This document shows positions 1 to 8,894 of a stretch of 64,000 nucleotides of DNA, piece after piece. The translations under genes were made by a program, and so were the position numbers. Source of the stretch: Sphingobium soli (GTDB lineage Bacteria; Pseudomonadota; Alphaproteobacteria; Sphingomonadales; Sphingomonadaceae); contig NZ_JAJGNP010000016.1 of the NCBI RefSeq assembly GCF_020782245.1, positions 1-64,000 on the forward strand, read 5' to 3'. The notes beneath the pieces are model-generated. The model saw only the letters and a program-made list of their open reading frames with translations, had not been told where the DNA came from and searched no databases. How positions within the stretch are numbered: position 1 is the stretch's first letter; each line of letters starts with the position of its first letter.

Positions 1-82
1 TCATAAAATTTCAAAAAAACGACATAAGCGAATTTTGGGCAGCGAAGGGACGATCACGCCGGTGAGATGGCTGGGCCGGTTC
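1..82. other. left edge spacer
   Basis: 82 bases downstream of the acyl-CoA dehydrogenase stop, A-rich at the start (aatttcaaaaaaacgac). I see no gene start or strong hairpin; the next gene lies outside the window. Confidence 0.3.
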
Positions 83-1801
83 CTAAAAAGCGTCGCCAGG
101 CATTGCCATCAAGGACGCTTCGCCCGCGCCGATCGCCCGCGCCAAGCCCTCACTCTCCGGCAGAAGCCGGAGCACGAAGAATTCGGCAAGCGCGCGCTTG
201 CTCGCGTGCAAGGGACTATCGCGGGTCGCCACGGCTGCCATTCGAGCCCACATCCATCCCAAGCAGACGAGGGCAAACAGGCGAAGATAGTCAACCGCCG
301 CCGCTCCTGCTGCGTCGGCACCGGCCCCACGCAAGGCGATCGTCGCGTCTCGCAGAAGGCCAAGCGCGTTACGTACCCGTTCGGCCATTTCGACGCCTTC
401 GCATTTTTGCAAATCCATTTCGATCTGATCGAACAGGCGCTCGACCACAGTGCCGCCGGCCATAGGCAACTTGCGGCCCACAAGATCCATCGCCTGGATC
501 CCGTTCGTACCCTCATAGATCTGCGCAATGCGCGCGTCTCGCACGAACTGCTCCATCCCCCATTCGCGGATATAGCCGTGGCCGCCGAACACCTGCTGCG
601 CCGCAACCGCACTTTCAAATCCGAAATCGGTGAACGCGGCTTTCACAACAGGCGTAAGCAGCGCGACCAACGCATCGGCATCCGCCCTGATTGCCGGATC
701 GGCATGGCCCTGCGCCCGATCCCACTGCAAGGCGGTCCACCCAGCCAGCGCGCGCCCGGCTTCGACAAAAGCACGTACCTTGAGCAACATGCGCCGGACG
801 TCTGCATGTTCGATGATCGCAACAGGGCCCCGGCCGCCATCGCTACTGCGCCCCTGGAGCCGATCCTTGGCATAAGCGGCCGCCTGTTGATAAGCAGCGC
901 CGGCAATGCCGAGCCCCTGGATGCCGACCATCAGTCGTTCGGCATTCATCATGGTGAACATGGCCGCTAAGCCACGGTGCGGCTCGCCCACCAGCCACCC
1001 CGTTGCGCCATCATAGTTCATGACACAGGTCGGCTGGGCATGAATGCCCATTTTCTTTTCCAATGCGCCGACCGACATGGTGTTGCGCGTGTCATCGGGC
1101 AGCATCTTGGGCACAAGAAACAGACTGATACCCTTCACCCCAGCAGGCGCATCGGGCAAACGGGCAAGAACGAGATGGACGATATTGGACGCCATGTCGT
1201 GGTCGCCCGAAGAAATGAAGATCTTCTGCCCGGTGATTGCGAAACGCCCGTCTCCCAGATCTTCCGCCTTTGTTTTCAGCAGTGCAAGGTCGGTGCCGGC
1301 TCCGCTTTCCGTCAGCGCCATGGCGCCGGTCCATTCTCCGCTGATCAACGGCGCCAGATAGCGGGTCTTAAGGTCGTCGCTCGCATGGGCGGCGATCGCT
1401 TCCATCGCGCCGCGGGTGAGACCCGGAAAAAGCCCGAATGAAAGATTGGATGCGGACAGCATCTCATCGAGCCATAATTGCAGGATGAAGGGAAGGCCCT
1501 GTCCGCCATGGTCCGGATCAGCAGCCAGGGACGGCCATCCCGCCTCGACGAAGGCTTGATAAGCTGCGGCAAAGCCGTCAGGCATGACCACTGATCCATC
1601 GACCAGCCGCGCGCCTTGCTCATCCCCTTGACGATTGAGCGGATGAAGATGATCGGCACAGAATTTCCCCGCCTCTTCAAGGACCGCCGTCGCGAGGCCG
1701 CAATCCACGTCCTTGCCGAGCTCCGTCATCGCTCCATCAAAATCGAGCACTTCCTCCAACAGGAAACGATAGTCGTCGATGGGCGGGATATAGCTTTGCA
1801 T
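83..1801 (-). CDS. acyl-CoA dehydrogenase, long C-terminally extended type
   Basis: FAD enzyme expected to oxidise an acyl-CoA thioester to the 2-enoyl-CoA in the cytoplasm, passing electrons to ETF. At 572 residues it is longer than ordinary acyl-CoA dehydrogenases (about 380) and belongs to the extended class that includes the 3-methylmercaptopropionyl-CoA (DmdC-like) enzymes. Visible are the middle-domain motif TESGAGTDL (residues 164-172), the GQKIFISSGDHD stretch (191-202), and IYEGTNGIQ near the end of the main fold, where E430 is the likely catalytic base. Residues 450-572 form the extra C-terminal domain. The gene lies 50 bp downstream of a TetR-type gene on the same strand and is probably co-transcribed with it. 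The substrate cannot be told from sequence. Confidence 0.93.
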   Translation of the reverse strand: MQSYIPPIDDYRFLLEEVLDFDGAMTELGKDVDCGLATAVLEEAGKFCADHLHPLNRQGDEQGARLVDGSVVMPDGFAAAYQAFVEAGWPSLAADPDHGGQGLPFILQLWLDEMLSASNLSFGLFPGLTRGAMEAIAAHASDDLKTRYLAPLISGEWTGAMALTESGAGTDLALLKTKAEDLGDGRFAITGQKIFISSGDHDMASNIVHLVLARLPDAPAGVKGISLFLVPKMLPDDTRNTMSVGALEKKMGIHAQPTCVMNYDGATGWLVGEPHRGLAAMFTMMNAERLMVGIQGLGIAGAAYQQAAAYAKDRLQGRSSDGGRGPVAIIEHADVRRMLLKVRAFVEAGRALAGWTALQWDRAQGHADPAIRADADALVALLTPVVKAAFTDFGFESAVAAQQVFGGHGYIREWGMEQFVRDARIAQIYEGTNGIQAMDLVGRKLPMAGGTVVERLFDQIEMDLQKCEGVEMAERVRNALGLLRDATIALRGAGADAAGAAAVDYLRLFALVCLGWMWARMAAVATRDSPLHASKRALAEFFVLRLLPESEGLARAIGAGEASLMAMPGDAF

Positions 1802-1851
1802 AATACGGGCCTTTCTATTGCATAGCGCTATACCAAACAGTTGTTACAGCT

Positions 1852-2448
1852 TCAACCTGTCGATATGTCGTGGCGAAACACACGCGCGATTTGCTCAGCG
1901 ATGTCTCGGGGCGACAGGCGGCCGGGCCGCACCCAGTCGGCCGCCGAATTAAGTTGAGACAGAAGCAGGTTGCGATAGATGGAGCGGTCAAGCTCAGGCG
2001 GCAACGGCAGATTGGCCACCAAGTCCCGAAACCGCGTTTCGAACCGATCTCGCCGCTCGATCAGCGCGGTGCGAACCGTAGCGGGCACCTCGCGAAAATC
2101 GTTCATCATCGGCATCGTCAACGAGTCAGGGTCGAGCTGAATCTCCAATAAAGCGGCGCAGGCCGCCTCAAGCCGGGCCCAAGGCTCGAGCTGCTGCGAT
2201 GCAGCCTGAGCGATCCGACGCTCCGCTTCGTCCAGGGCTGCGTGATGGAGTTCTACGAAAAGGGCGTCCTTAGATCTGATATGATGATAGAGCGATCCTC
2301 CCTGGACGCCGGCCGCTTCCCCAATGTCCCGCATGGATGTTCCGCGATAGCCCTTGCGCGCAAATAGGCGCGCGGCGATTTCCAATATGGCGCGTCGGCG
2401 CGCGCCGCCCGTTTCCGGTTCGCTGGTCCTGTCATCCCTTATCATCAT
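1852..2448 (-). CDS. TetR/AcrR-family transcriptional regulator
   Basis: A 198-residue protein with the N-terminal TetR helix-turn-helix at about residues 20-66 (ARLFARKGYRGTSMRDIGEA, then the SLYHHI recognition helix). The C-terminal all-helical ligand domain is family-variable. It precedes the acyl-CoA dehydrogenase on the same strand and is divergent from the aldehyde dehydrogenase, so it may control either or both. Regulators paired with acyl-CoA dehydrogenases often respond to acyl-CoA, but that is inference here. I found no convincing long palindrome in the 162-bp divergent spacer. Confidence 0.9.
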   Translation of the reverse strand: MMIRDDRTSEPETGGARRRAILEIAARLFARKGYRGTSMRDIGEAAGVQGGSLYHHIRSKDALFVELHHAALDEAERRIAQAASQQLEPWARLEAACAALLEIQLDPDSLTMPMMNDFREVPATVRTALIERRDRFETRFRDLVANLPLPPELDRSIYRNLLLSQLNSAADWVRPGRLSPRDIAEQIARVFRHDISTG

Positions 2449-2535
2449 CCCGGCGACCTAGCATGAAAGGGGACGCCGAATCACCCCGGGACGCACTCGG
2501 CGATCCAGAGGGTGTCGGGTAACGACCAGCCATAT

Positions 2536-2554
2536 CGACCGAAGGTCCAATTGC
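2536..2554 (+). promoter_or_regulatory. candidate quinoprotein-regulon box in front of the aldehyde dehydrogenase
   Basis: The 19-base stretch CGACCGAAGGTCCAATTGC is identical to one in front of the PQQ alcohol dehydrogenase (10711-10729, minus strand). It contains the dyad GACC-GAA-GGTC followed by CAAT. The CAAT ends 59 bases before the ATG at 2611, a distance like that at the other boxes in this locus. Binding by the LuxR-type regulator at 8088-8870 is inferred. Confidence 0.6.
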
Positions 2555-2610
2555 ACGCTCGACCGCCTCTGCCATCCTTGATCCAACTTTAATCGATTCA
2601 GGAGTGGACG

Positions 2611-4131
2611 ATGCTGCAGCAGGCCATGGAGCGTTTTGCGGGCGAGAGGTTGATCCGTGAGCGCTACGACAATTATATTGGTGGACAGTGGGTAGCTCCA
2701 GCCAAGGGCGAATATTTCGACAATATTTCGCCCGTCACGGGCCAAGTCGTCTGCCAGATCGCACGCGGGACCGCCGATGATATCGAACTGGCACTCGACG
2801 CAGCACACAAAGCCAAGGATGGCTGGGGCAAGACATCGCCTACCGACCGGTCCAACATTCTGCTCAAAATGGCCGACCGCATGGAGGCCAATCTCGACCT
2901 GATCGCGATGGCCGAAACGATCGACAATGGCAAGCCTATCCGGGAAACGACGCATGCAGACATCCCGCTCGCGATAGATCATTTCCGCTATTTCGCGGGC
3001 TGCCTACGCGCTCAGGAAGGATCCATCGCGGAAATTGATCATGACACGATCGCTTATCATTTTCACGAACCACTCGGCGTGGTCGGCCAGATCATCCCAT
3101 GGAATTTTCCAATTCTGATGGCGGTCTGGAAGCTCGCCCCTGCCTTGGCGGCAGGCAATTGCGTGGTTTTGAAGCCTGCTGAACAAACCCCAATGTCGGT
3201 CATGGTCCTGATGGAAGTCATCGGTGACCTGCTGCCGTCGGGCGTGCTCAACATCGTCAACGGCTTTGGCGTGGAGGCTGGCAAACCTCTGGCCAGCAAC
3301 AAGCGGATTTCCAAGATCGCCTTCACCGGCGAAACCACCACGGGCCGCCTGATCATGCAATATGCGTCGGAAAACCTGATTCCCGTGACGCTTGAGCTTG
3401 GCGGCAAGAGCCCGAACATCTTTTTCGAAGACGTCATGGACGCTGACGACGATTATTTTGACAAATGCCTGGAAGGCTTCGCGATGTTCGCCTTGAACCA
3501 GGGCGAGGTGTGCACCTGCCCCAGCCGCGCCCTGATCCAGGAAAGCATCTATGACCGGTTCATCGCCCGCGCCGTTGAACGGGTCAAGGCCATCCGCCAG
3601 GGTAGCCCGTTAGACCCAGCGACCATGATCGGCGCCCAGGCCTCGAACGATCAGCTTGAAAAAATCCTCTCCTATATCGAGATCGGCCTTGGCGAAGGAG
3701 CCGAATTGCTGACCGGCGGCGAAAGGGCACGGCTAGATGGCGAACTGGCGGAGGGCTATTATGTCGAGCCGACTGTGTTGAAGGGCCATAACAAGATGCG
3801 CATCTTCCAGGAGGAAATCTTCGGCCCGGTATTGTCCGTCACCACGTTCAAGGACGAGGCGGAAGCCCTCGCGATCGCCAACGATACGCTGTACGGACTT
3901 GGCGCCGGCGTTTGGACGCGCGACGGCAGCCGCGCCTATCGGATGGGCCGGGCCATTCAGGCAGGCAGAGTCTGGACGAATTGCTATCACGCCTATCCGG
4001 CCCACGCAGCCTTTGGCGGCTATAAGCAATCCGGTATCGGACGCGAAACGCACAAGATGATGTTGGATCACTATCAGCAGACGAAGAATCTACTGGTAAG
4101 CTACAGCCCGAAAGCGCTCGGCTTTTTCTGA
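2611..4131 (+). CDS. NAD-dependent aldehyde dehydrogenase, ExaC/AldB type
   Basis: Oxidises an aldehyde to the acid with NAD+ in the cytoplasm. The 506 residues match the bacterial ExaC/acetaldehyde dehydrogenase II group. Visible are [20 protein letters not shown] (substrate and cofactor region), the general base E262 in [10 protein letters not shown] and the active-site segment [11 protein letters not shown] with C301/C303. An AGGAG ribosome site sits just before the ATG. In Pseudomonas, ExaC-type enzymes take the aldehyde made by the PQQ ethanol dehydrogenase; here the same pairing is supported by the shared promoter box at 2536-2554 and by the PQQ enzyme 5 kb away. DUF779 follows directly. 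Confidence 0.95.
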   Translation: MLQQAMERFAGERLIRERYDNYIGGQWVAPAKGEYFDNISPVTGQVVCQIARGTADDIELALDAAHKAKDGWGKTSPTDRSNILLKMADRMEANLDLIAMAETIDNGKPIRETTHADIPLAIDHFRYFAGCLRAQEGSIAEIDHDTIAYHFHEPLGVVGQIIPWNFPILMAVWKLAPALAAGNCVVLKPAEQTPMSVMVLMEVIGDLLPSGVLNIVNGFGVEAGKPLASNKRISKIAFTGETTTGRLIMQYASENLIPVTLELGGKSPNIFFEDVMDADDDYFDKCLEGFAMFALNQGEVCTCPSRALIQESIYDRFIARAVERVKAIRQGSPLDPATMIGAQASNDQLEKILSYIEIGLGEGAELLTGGERARLDGELAEGYYVEPTVLKGHNKMRIFQEEIFGPVLSVTTFKDEAEALAIANDTLYGLGAGVWTRDGSRAYRMGRAIQAGRVWTNCYHAYPAHAAFGGYKQSGIGRETHKMMLDHYQQTKNLLVSYSPKALGFF

Positions 4132-4246
4132 TCCGGCGAAGATGCAATTGTCGGAAGCTGCATTCCCTGTTCCAGGGCTTCCGATGGCGGCGGGCGACAA
4201 TCTTCCCCAGCGCCCGCCGCACTGGTTAGTAGCAAGGACAGTCACC

Positions 4247-4633
4247 ATGGTGCCAGCGCGCGTGATAGCCACGCCGGAAGCGGACGCGATGATGCGGGCG
4301 CTTACGCAGACGCATGGTGCGCTGATGTTTCATCAATCCGGCGGTTGCTGCGATGGGTCCGCGCCGATGTGTTTTCCGCGCGGCGAATTCAAGGTCGGAA
4401 CGCAGGACGTTCTTCTAGGGCATGTGGCAGGCGACATTCCCGTATGGATCGGCAGCGCGCAGTTTGACTATTGGCGCAATACCCAGGTGATGATCGACGT
4501 CGTGCCCGGTCGCGGCGCGGGCATGTCGCTCGAAAGTCCGCAAGGTGTTCGTTTCATCGTCCGCTCCCGAGTTTTCACGGATGAGGAATATGCCGCGCTG
4601 GAGGCGGCAGGCGGCCCCGTCCGCGGATGCTGA
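4247..4633 (+). CDS. DUF779 domain protein, partner of the aldehyde dehydrogenase
   Basis: Small soluble protein of the DUF779 family, typically encoded next to ExaC/AldB-type aldehyde dehydrogenases; its biochemical role is not established. Conserved features visible are HQSGGCCDGSAPMC (clustered cysteines) and the DVVPGRGAGMSLESPQG segment. The frame is open from 4142, but the ATG at 4247 is preceded by AAGGA at 8 bases and gives 128 residues, the usual size for the family, so I take it as the start. It follows the aldehyde dehydrogenase by 115 bases and is probably in the same transcript. Confidence 0.85.
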   Translation: MVPARVIATPEADAMMRALTQTHGALMFHQSGGCCDGSAPMCFPRGEFKVGTQDVLLGHVAGDIPVWIGSAQFDYWRNTQVMIDVVPGRGAGMSLESPQGVRFIVRSRVFTDEEYAALEAAGGPVRGC

Positions 4634-4708
4634 ACGTCGGACTGGTCACGCGTCGCCGGCAGGTTCATAAGACCGTATAACAAGGAGAAATCAGGGGGGG
4701 AGATACCG

Positions 4709-5851
4709 ATGACGTTGCTGGCTTCACGCATTGGCTTTGCAGCCAGTCACGCTGCGAGCCCTGTTGCCGCCATGGACGAGATCATGGAGCAGCTTGGCGA
4801 AGCGCCGCTGGCTGGCCTCATGCTGTTCTGCTCGCATCGGTTCGACCGGGATCCGCTGGCGCGGGCCATCAACCGGCGTAGCGAAGGCGTGTCGGTCATC
4901 GGTTGCACCAGTTCGGGGGAGTTGACCGATCGCGGCTATGACGAGGACAGCCTTTCCGCGATCGCTTTTCCAACAGACAGCTTTCACCTCGCCTCCCACT
5001 GTTTCCAGGATGTCGACATGTTCGATCCGGTCGCGGCGCGCGACGTCGTCCGCAGTCTGGTCGCCGCAGCGACGCGCGACAGCCGGTCTCTTGGAGAGAC
5101 AATAAACCAGGTTGCCCTGTTCCTCGTTGACGGGCTGTCGCATCGCGAAGAGTTGCTCACCATGACGATCCAGGACGCGCTGGGCGATATCCCTTTGATC
5201 GGTGGGTCATCGGGCGATGGCCTGGCATTTCGGGAAACATCCATATTTGAGGGGGGGCAATTCCACGCGCATGGAGCGGTCGTGGCGATCTTGTCCACGC
5301 CTCGGCCCCTGCACGTTTTCAAGGCGCAGCATTACCGGCCGGGCGCAGCCAAGATGGTTGTCACAGGCGCCATTCCGCAGGATCGGGTCGTAACCGAAAT
5401 CAACGCAGAGCCTGCGGCCAGCGAGTATCTGCGCATCGCCGGCCATGCCGGCGAGGCACTGGGCGTCGAATTCTTTGCCGCACACCCGCCGATGGTCCGC
5501 GCCGCTGGCGACTATCATGTCCGGTCCATCCAGAGCGCAAATGCCGATGGCAGCCTGACCTTCTACTGCGCGATCGACGAAGGCATCGTGCTGACCGTGG
5601 GAGAGCCGGTGGATCGCATCGCGGGCATGGATGCGCTTTTCACCGACATCGCCGATCAATTGGGCGAAGTCGATCGCATCATCGCCTTCGACTGCGTGCT
5701 CAACCGCATCGACGCCGAACAGCGCCAAATTTCCCGTGCCGTCTCGGAACTCTACCGTCGCCACAGCGTCATCGGGTTCAATACTTATGGCGAGCAATAT
5801 CACGCCCTGCACGTCAACCAGACGTTCAGCGGTCTGGCCATCGGAAAATGA
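4709..5851 (+). CDS. FIST domain signal-transduction protein
   Basis: A 380-residue protein with FIST N (about 25-225) and FIST C (about 226-360) domains, proposed to bind small ligands and act as an intracellular sensor. The typical N-terminal stretch VSVIGCTSSGELTDRGYDE and the glycine-rich LIGGSSGDG are present. A run of G just upstream of the ATG (4694-4702) provides the ribosome site. Its stop overlaps the start of the downstream hybrid kinase as ATGA, so the two are translationally coupled and most likely act together. FIST genes beside NahK/ErcS-prime-like kinases are known from Pseudomonas ethanol-oxidation regulons. Confidence 0.92.
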   Translation: MTLLASRIGFAASHAASPVAAMDEIMEQLGEAPLAGLMLFCSHRFDRDPLARAINRRSEGVSVIGCTSSGELTDRGYDEDSLSAIAFPTDSFHLASHCFQDVDMFDPVAARDVVRSLVAAATRDSRSLGETINQVALFLVDGLSHREELLTMTIQDALGDIPLIGGSSGDGLAFRETSIFEGGQFHAHGAVVAILSTPRPLHVFKAQHYRPGAAKMVVTGAIPQDRVVTEINAEPAASEYLRIAGHAGEALGVEFFAAHPPMVRAAGDYHVRSIQSANADGSLTFYCAIDEGIVLTVGEPVDRIAGMDALFTDIADQLGEVDRIIAFDCVLNRIDAEQRQISRAVSELYRRHSVIGFNTYGEQYHALHVNQTFSGLAIGK

Positions 5852-8073
5852 CCGGGGCGGCCGCCGAAATTGCAAACTTGGACGAGATAGACGTCGCGGC
5901 CTTGCGTCTGGAAGTCGCCAAGCTGCGCAAGATCAATGCCGCATTGATCGACCGGGTCGAACGATCCAGCGATATGGCCGGCAATGCGTTCGCCATGTTC
6001 GAGACTGCGATTTCCCTAGAATCCATGGTGCGCGACCGCACCGTCCAGCTGGAGGACGCACTGGCGCGATTGGCAAGCGCGCATGCGGAACTAGCAGCGG
6101 CCCACGATAGTGCCGACGCAGCACGCATGCGGTTGCGCGATGCCATCGATTCCATCAACGAAGGCTTTGTCCTCTTCGATGCCGACGACCGGCTGCTGCT
6201 GTTTAACGAAGCCTATCTCGGCTTCTGGCCCGACATTGCCGATCAGCTGCGTGAAGGCATGCGGTTCGATGAAATCGCTCGGCTGGCGGCGGCACATCAG
6301 ACTGCACGGGAAGCTTTGATAGCGCCTGACCGCTGGGTTTCTGAACGCCTTGCCCGCCACAGCGTCACACAGGGCGGCCATGTTCAGGCCCTGGCCGACG
6401 GACGATGGGTGCAGGTCAACGAACTGCGGACCAGCGAGGGTGGAATTGTTGGCATCTACACCGATATCACCGAAGCAAAGGCCGAGGATGCACGCGAGCG
6501 CACGCGAGAACTGGCCGAGCGCAACATCATACTGCAGGCGACACTCGACAATTTGTCAGAAGGCGTTTGCCTGTTCGACGCGGACAGAAATGTCGCGGCT
6601 TGGAATGAGGCCCTGCAACGCCTTCTGCGCTTGCCGGAGGACTGGGCGCAGGACATGGGCAACCATGCGCAATTGGTGCACTGGTGCCGAACCGAGCGGC
6701 ATCTGGCTGACGAAGGGTACCTGGACTGGCGAGATGGCATTGGCCGAAAGGTCGGCCAGGTTCGCGCAGGGGATCGCTGCTTTGAATTGCGCAGCACAAT
6801 GTTGGAAGGCGGCGGACAGGTGATCGGTTTTACCGATGTCACCGATATGTTGCGCGCGCAGGCGTCCTTGAAGGAAACGGCTGAAACGCTGGAACGCCGG
6901 GTCACGGAACGGACGTGCGAACTAGAGGCAGAGGTAGCCGAGAGGCGACAGATCGAGGCGGAATTGATGGACGCCAAAATTGCGGCGGAAAAGGCCAACC
7001 TGTCGAAGACGCGCTTCCTGGCCGCAGCAAGTCATGACCTGCTCCAACCTTTGAACGCCGCGCGCCTGTTCGTGGCGGCCTTGGGCGACAGGCGGCTCGC
7101 CTTGCCTACCCGCGCTTTGGTCAGCCAGACGTCCACCGCGCTCGATTCGGTGGAGGATTTGCTGGAGGCACTGCTGGAAATCAGCCGACTGGACGCTGGC
7201 GCCATCCAGGCAGAATTGTCGAACTTCCCCCTGGACCGTCTGCTGGACACGTTGCGGGTGGAATTTGCGCCGATGGCGCGGTCGGCAGGGCTGTCGCTCA
7301 GTATCGAGGGCGAGCAGGTCTGGGTGCGGTCTGATATCCGGCTGCTGCGGCGGATCCTGCAGAATTTTCTATCGAATGCCGTGCGGTACACACAGAAAGG
7401 CGCTGTGCGGCTGCATTGCCACATGTTCGACGCGCTAGTCGAAATCAGCGTTACGGACACCGGCCCCGGCATCCCGCCCGACCAGCAGCAATTGATCTTC
7501 GAGGAGTTTCGGCGGTTCGACAATCGCCAGTCCGGCAAGGGCCTGGGTCTCGCCATCGTCCGGCGGGCGAGCGACATGCTCCGGCATCCGGTGACGCTGC
7601 GGTCTGTGGCTGGCGCCGGCTCCACCTTTTCGATCATGGTGCCGATCGGCGTGGAAAGCGCAGATGAACGGCAGCCACACGACGCTACGGGAAGGGATCG
7701 CACGATGCGCGGGCTGACCGCATTGGTGGTGGACAATGAACGCGCGATCCAGACCGGCATGAGCAGTCTGCTGGGTGGATGGGGATGCAGCGTCGTGACG
7801 GCCGGCAGCTTTGCCGAAGCAGCGGGCCAGTTCGCGGCTGGGACGGCGCCCGACATCATCCTGGTGGACTATCATCTGGACGAAGAGGAAACCGGCGATG
7901 TCGTCATCGAGCAATTACGGGCGCGTTTTGGTCTTCGGGTGCCAGCGGTGATGATCTCGGCCGACCGCGGCGAAGCGCTGAAAGCGCAGCTGGACGCCGC
8001 CGACATTCCCCTGCTCAACAAGCCGGTGAAGCCAGCGCAATTGCGGGCGCTGTTGCGGACGATCCTGAAATAA
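5848..8073 (+). CDS. hybrid sensor histidine kinase, NahK/ErcS-prime-like
   Basis: Cytoplasmic hybrid kinase of 741 residues: N-terminal coiled coil (about 10-95), two PAS_7-type domains (about 98-215 and 230-345), a second coiled coil, HisKA with SHDLLQPLN (phospho-acceptor H396), HATPase_c (with SNAVRYT, TGPGIPPDQ and GKGLGLAI) and a C-terminal receiver with D674 in LVDYHL. No membrane segment is seen. The SHDLLQPLNAARLF motif is characteristic of the NahK/ErcS-prime class in the Pseudomonas ethanol-oxidation network. It is translationally coupled to the FIST protein and converges on the LuxR-type response regulator, which makes that regulator the obvious output partner. Confidence 0.93.
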   Translation: MTGAAAEIANLDEIDVAALRLEVAKLRKINAALIDRVERSSDMAGNAFAMFETAISLESMVRDRTVQLEDALARLASAHAELAAAHDSADAARMRLRDAIDSINEGFVLFDADDRLLLFNEAYLGFWPDIADQLREGMRFDEIARLAAAHQTAREALIAPDRWVSERLARHSVTQGGHVQALADGRWVQVNELRTSEGGIVGIYTDITEAKAEDARERTRELAERNIILQATLDNLSEGVCLFDADRNVAAWNEALQRLLRLPEDWAQDMGNHAQLVHWCRTERHLADEGYLDWRDGIGRKVGQVRAGDRCFELRSTMLEGGGQVIGFTDVTDMLRAQASLKETAETLERRVTERTCELEAEVAERRQIEAELMDAKIAAEKANLSKTRFLAAASHDLLQPLNAARLFVAALGDRRLALPTRALVSQTSTALDSVEDLLEALLEISRLDAGAIQAELSNFPLDRLLDTLRVEFAPMARSAGLSLSIEGEQVWVRSDIRLLRRILQNFLSNAVRYTQKGAVRLHCHMFDALVEISVTDTGPGIPPDQQQLIFEEFRRFDNRQSGKGLGLAIVRRASDMLRHPVTLRSVAGAGSTFSIMVPIGVESADERQPHDATGRDRTMRGLTALVVDNERAIQTGMSSLLGGWGCSVVTAGSFAEAAGQFAAGTAPDIILVDYHLDEEETGDVVIEQLRARFGLRVPAVMISADRGEALKAQLDAADIPLLNKPVKPAQLRALLRTILK

Positions 8074-8087
8074 CAAGGCTGTGGCCA

Positions 8088-8870
8088 TCAGTCGCCGCTA
8101 AAGCCCACACGGTTCGCCTTGATGACCGCCTGGGTACGGCTGAGCACGCCTAGTTTTTGCAAGATGGCCGAGACATGCGCCTTGATCGTGGTCATCGACA
8201 CGCCGAGGTCATGGGCAATCTGCTTGTTGAGGCGGCCACGAACAAGATGGCCCAGAACGGTCTTTTGCTGCGGCGTCAGGCTGTCGATGCGGCGGACGAT
8301 ATCATCCTCCTCCACCGAAGGGGGCGGCACTTCGCCCATGGTTTCGGGCAGATAAATTTCGCCAGCGACGATGCGTTGCAGCGCATCGACAATGCCGCTG
8401 CGCTTGAGCGATTTGGGGATGAACCCCGCCGCTCCGGCCGCCAAAGCGTCCTGCACGATGGCGCGGTCGAAAGCGCCCGAGACCATGACGACGGGGAGGA
8501 TTGGAAAGCGCTGCCGCAGCAGTTTCAACCCGTCGAGGCGGCGAACGTCGGGAATATTGAGATCCAGCAGGATGAGATCGAAATTGTCCTGCTTTTCTAG
8601 CAGCGCGACCGCTTCTGCCAAGCTCGCCGCCTCCAATATCTCGATATTGTCGAAACTGATCGCGATGACACTGCGCAGGCCATCGCGCACCAGGGGATGA
8701 TCGTCGATGATCAGCACCCGTTCCATCATGGCGTCCCCGCCCATATACTGACCCATCCCCCGCCCCTGCATTTCATGATCCATGATGCCATGGGCGGAGG
8801 CAAGATGCATCGCGCGTGGCGGCAATGCCGGCATGTGCGGCGTATGATGTCCCCGGCCCATGACAATCAT
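8088..8870 (-). CDS. LuxR/NarL-type response regulator with Met/His-rich N-terminal tail
   Basis: Receiver domain (about residues 49-165, phospho-acceptor D103 in LILLDLNIPD) followed by a LuxR-type helix-turn-helix (about 190-255: LTPQQKTVLGHLVRGRLNKQIA). The class includes ExaE/AgmR/ErbR regulators of quinoprotein alcohol dehydrogenases. Two starts are possible. The ATG at 8870 has AAAGGAGA 8 bases upstream and adds a 48-residue tail rich in Met and His. The ATG pair at 8729/8726 has a weaker GGGGA and gives the usual NarL length. I keep 8870 because of its ribosome site. The gene lies 24 bases behind the PQQ dehydrogenase and is probably co-transcribed with it. Confidence 0.9.
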   Translation of the reverse strand: MIVMGRGHHTPHMPALPPRAMHLASAHGIMDHEMQGRGMGQYMGGDAMMERVLIIDDHPLVRDGLRSVIAISFDNIEILEAASLAEAVALLEKQDNFDLILLDLNIPDVRRLDGLKLLRQRFPILPVVMVSGAFDRAIVQDALAAGAAGFIPKSLKRSGIVDALQRIVAGEIYLPETMGEVPPPSVEEDDIVRRIDSLTPQQKTVLGHLVRGRLNKQIAHDLGVSMTTIKAHVSAILQKLGVLSRTQAVIKANRVGFSGD

Positions 8871-8894
8871 CGATCAATCTCCTTTCATTTCGGC

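Noticed and set aside
35..970. 311-residue open frame on the plus strand
   Set aside because: It is antisense to the acyl-CoA dehydrogenase, has Arg/His-rich composition and no recognisable motif; a typical high-GC shadow frame.
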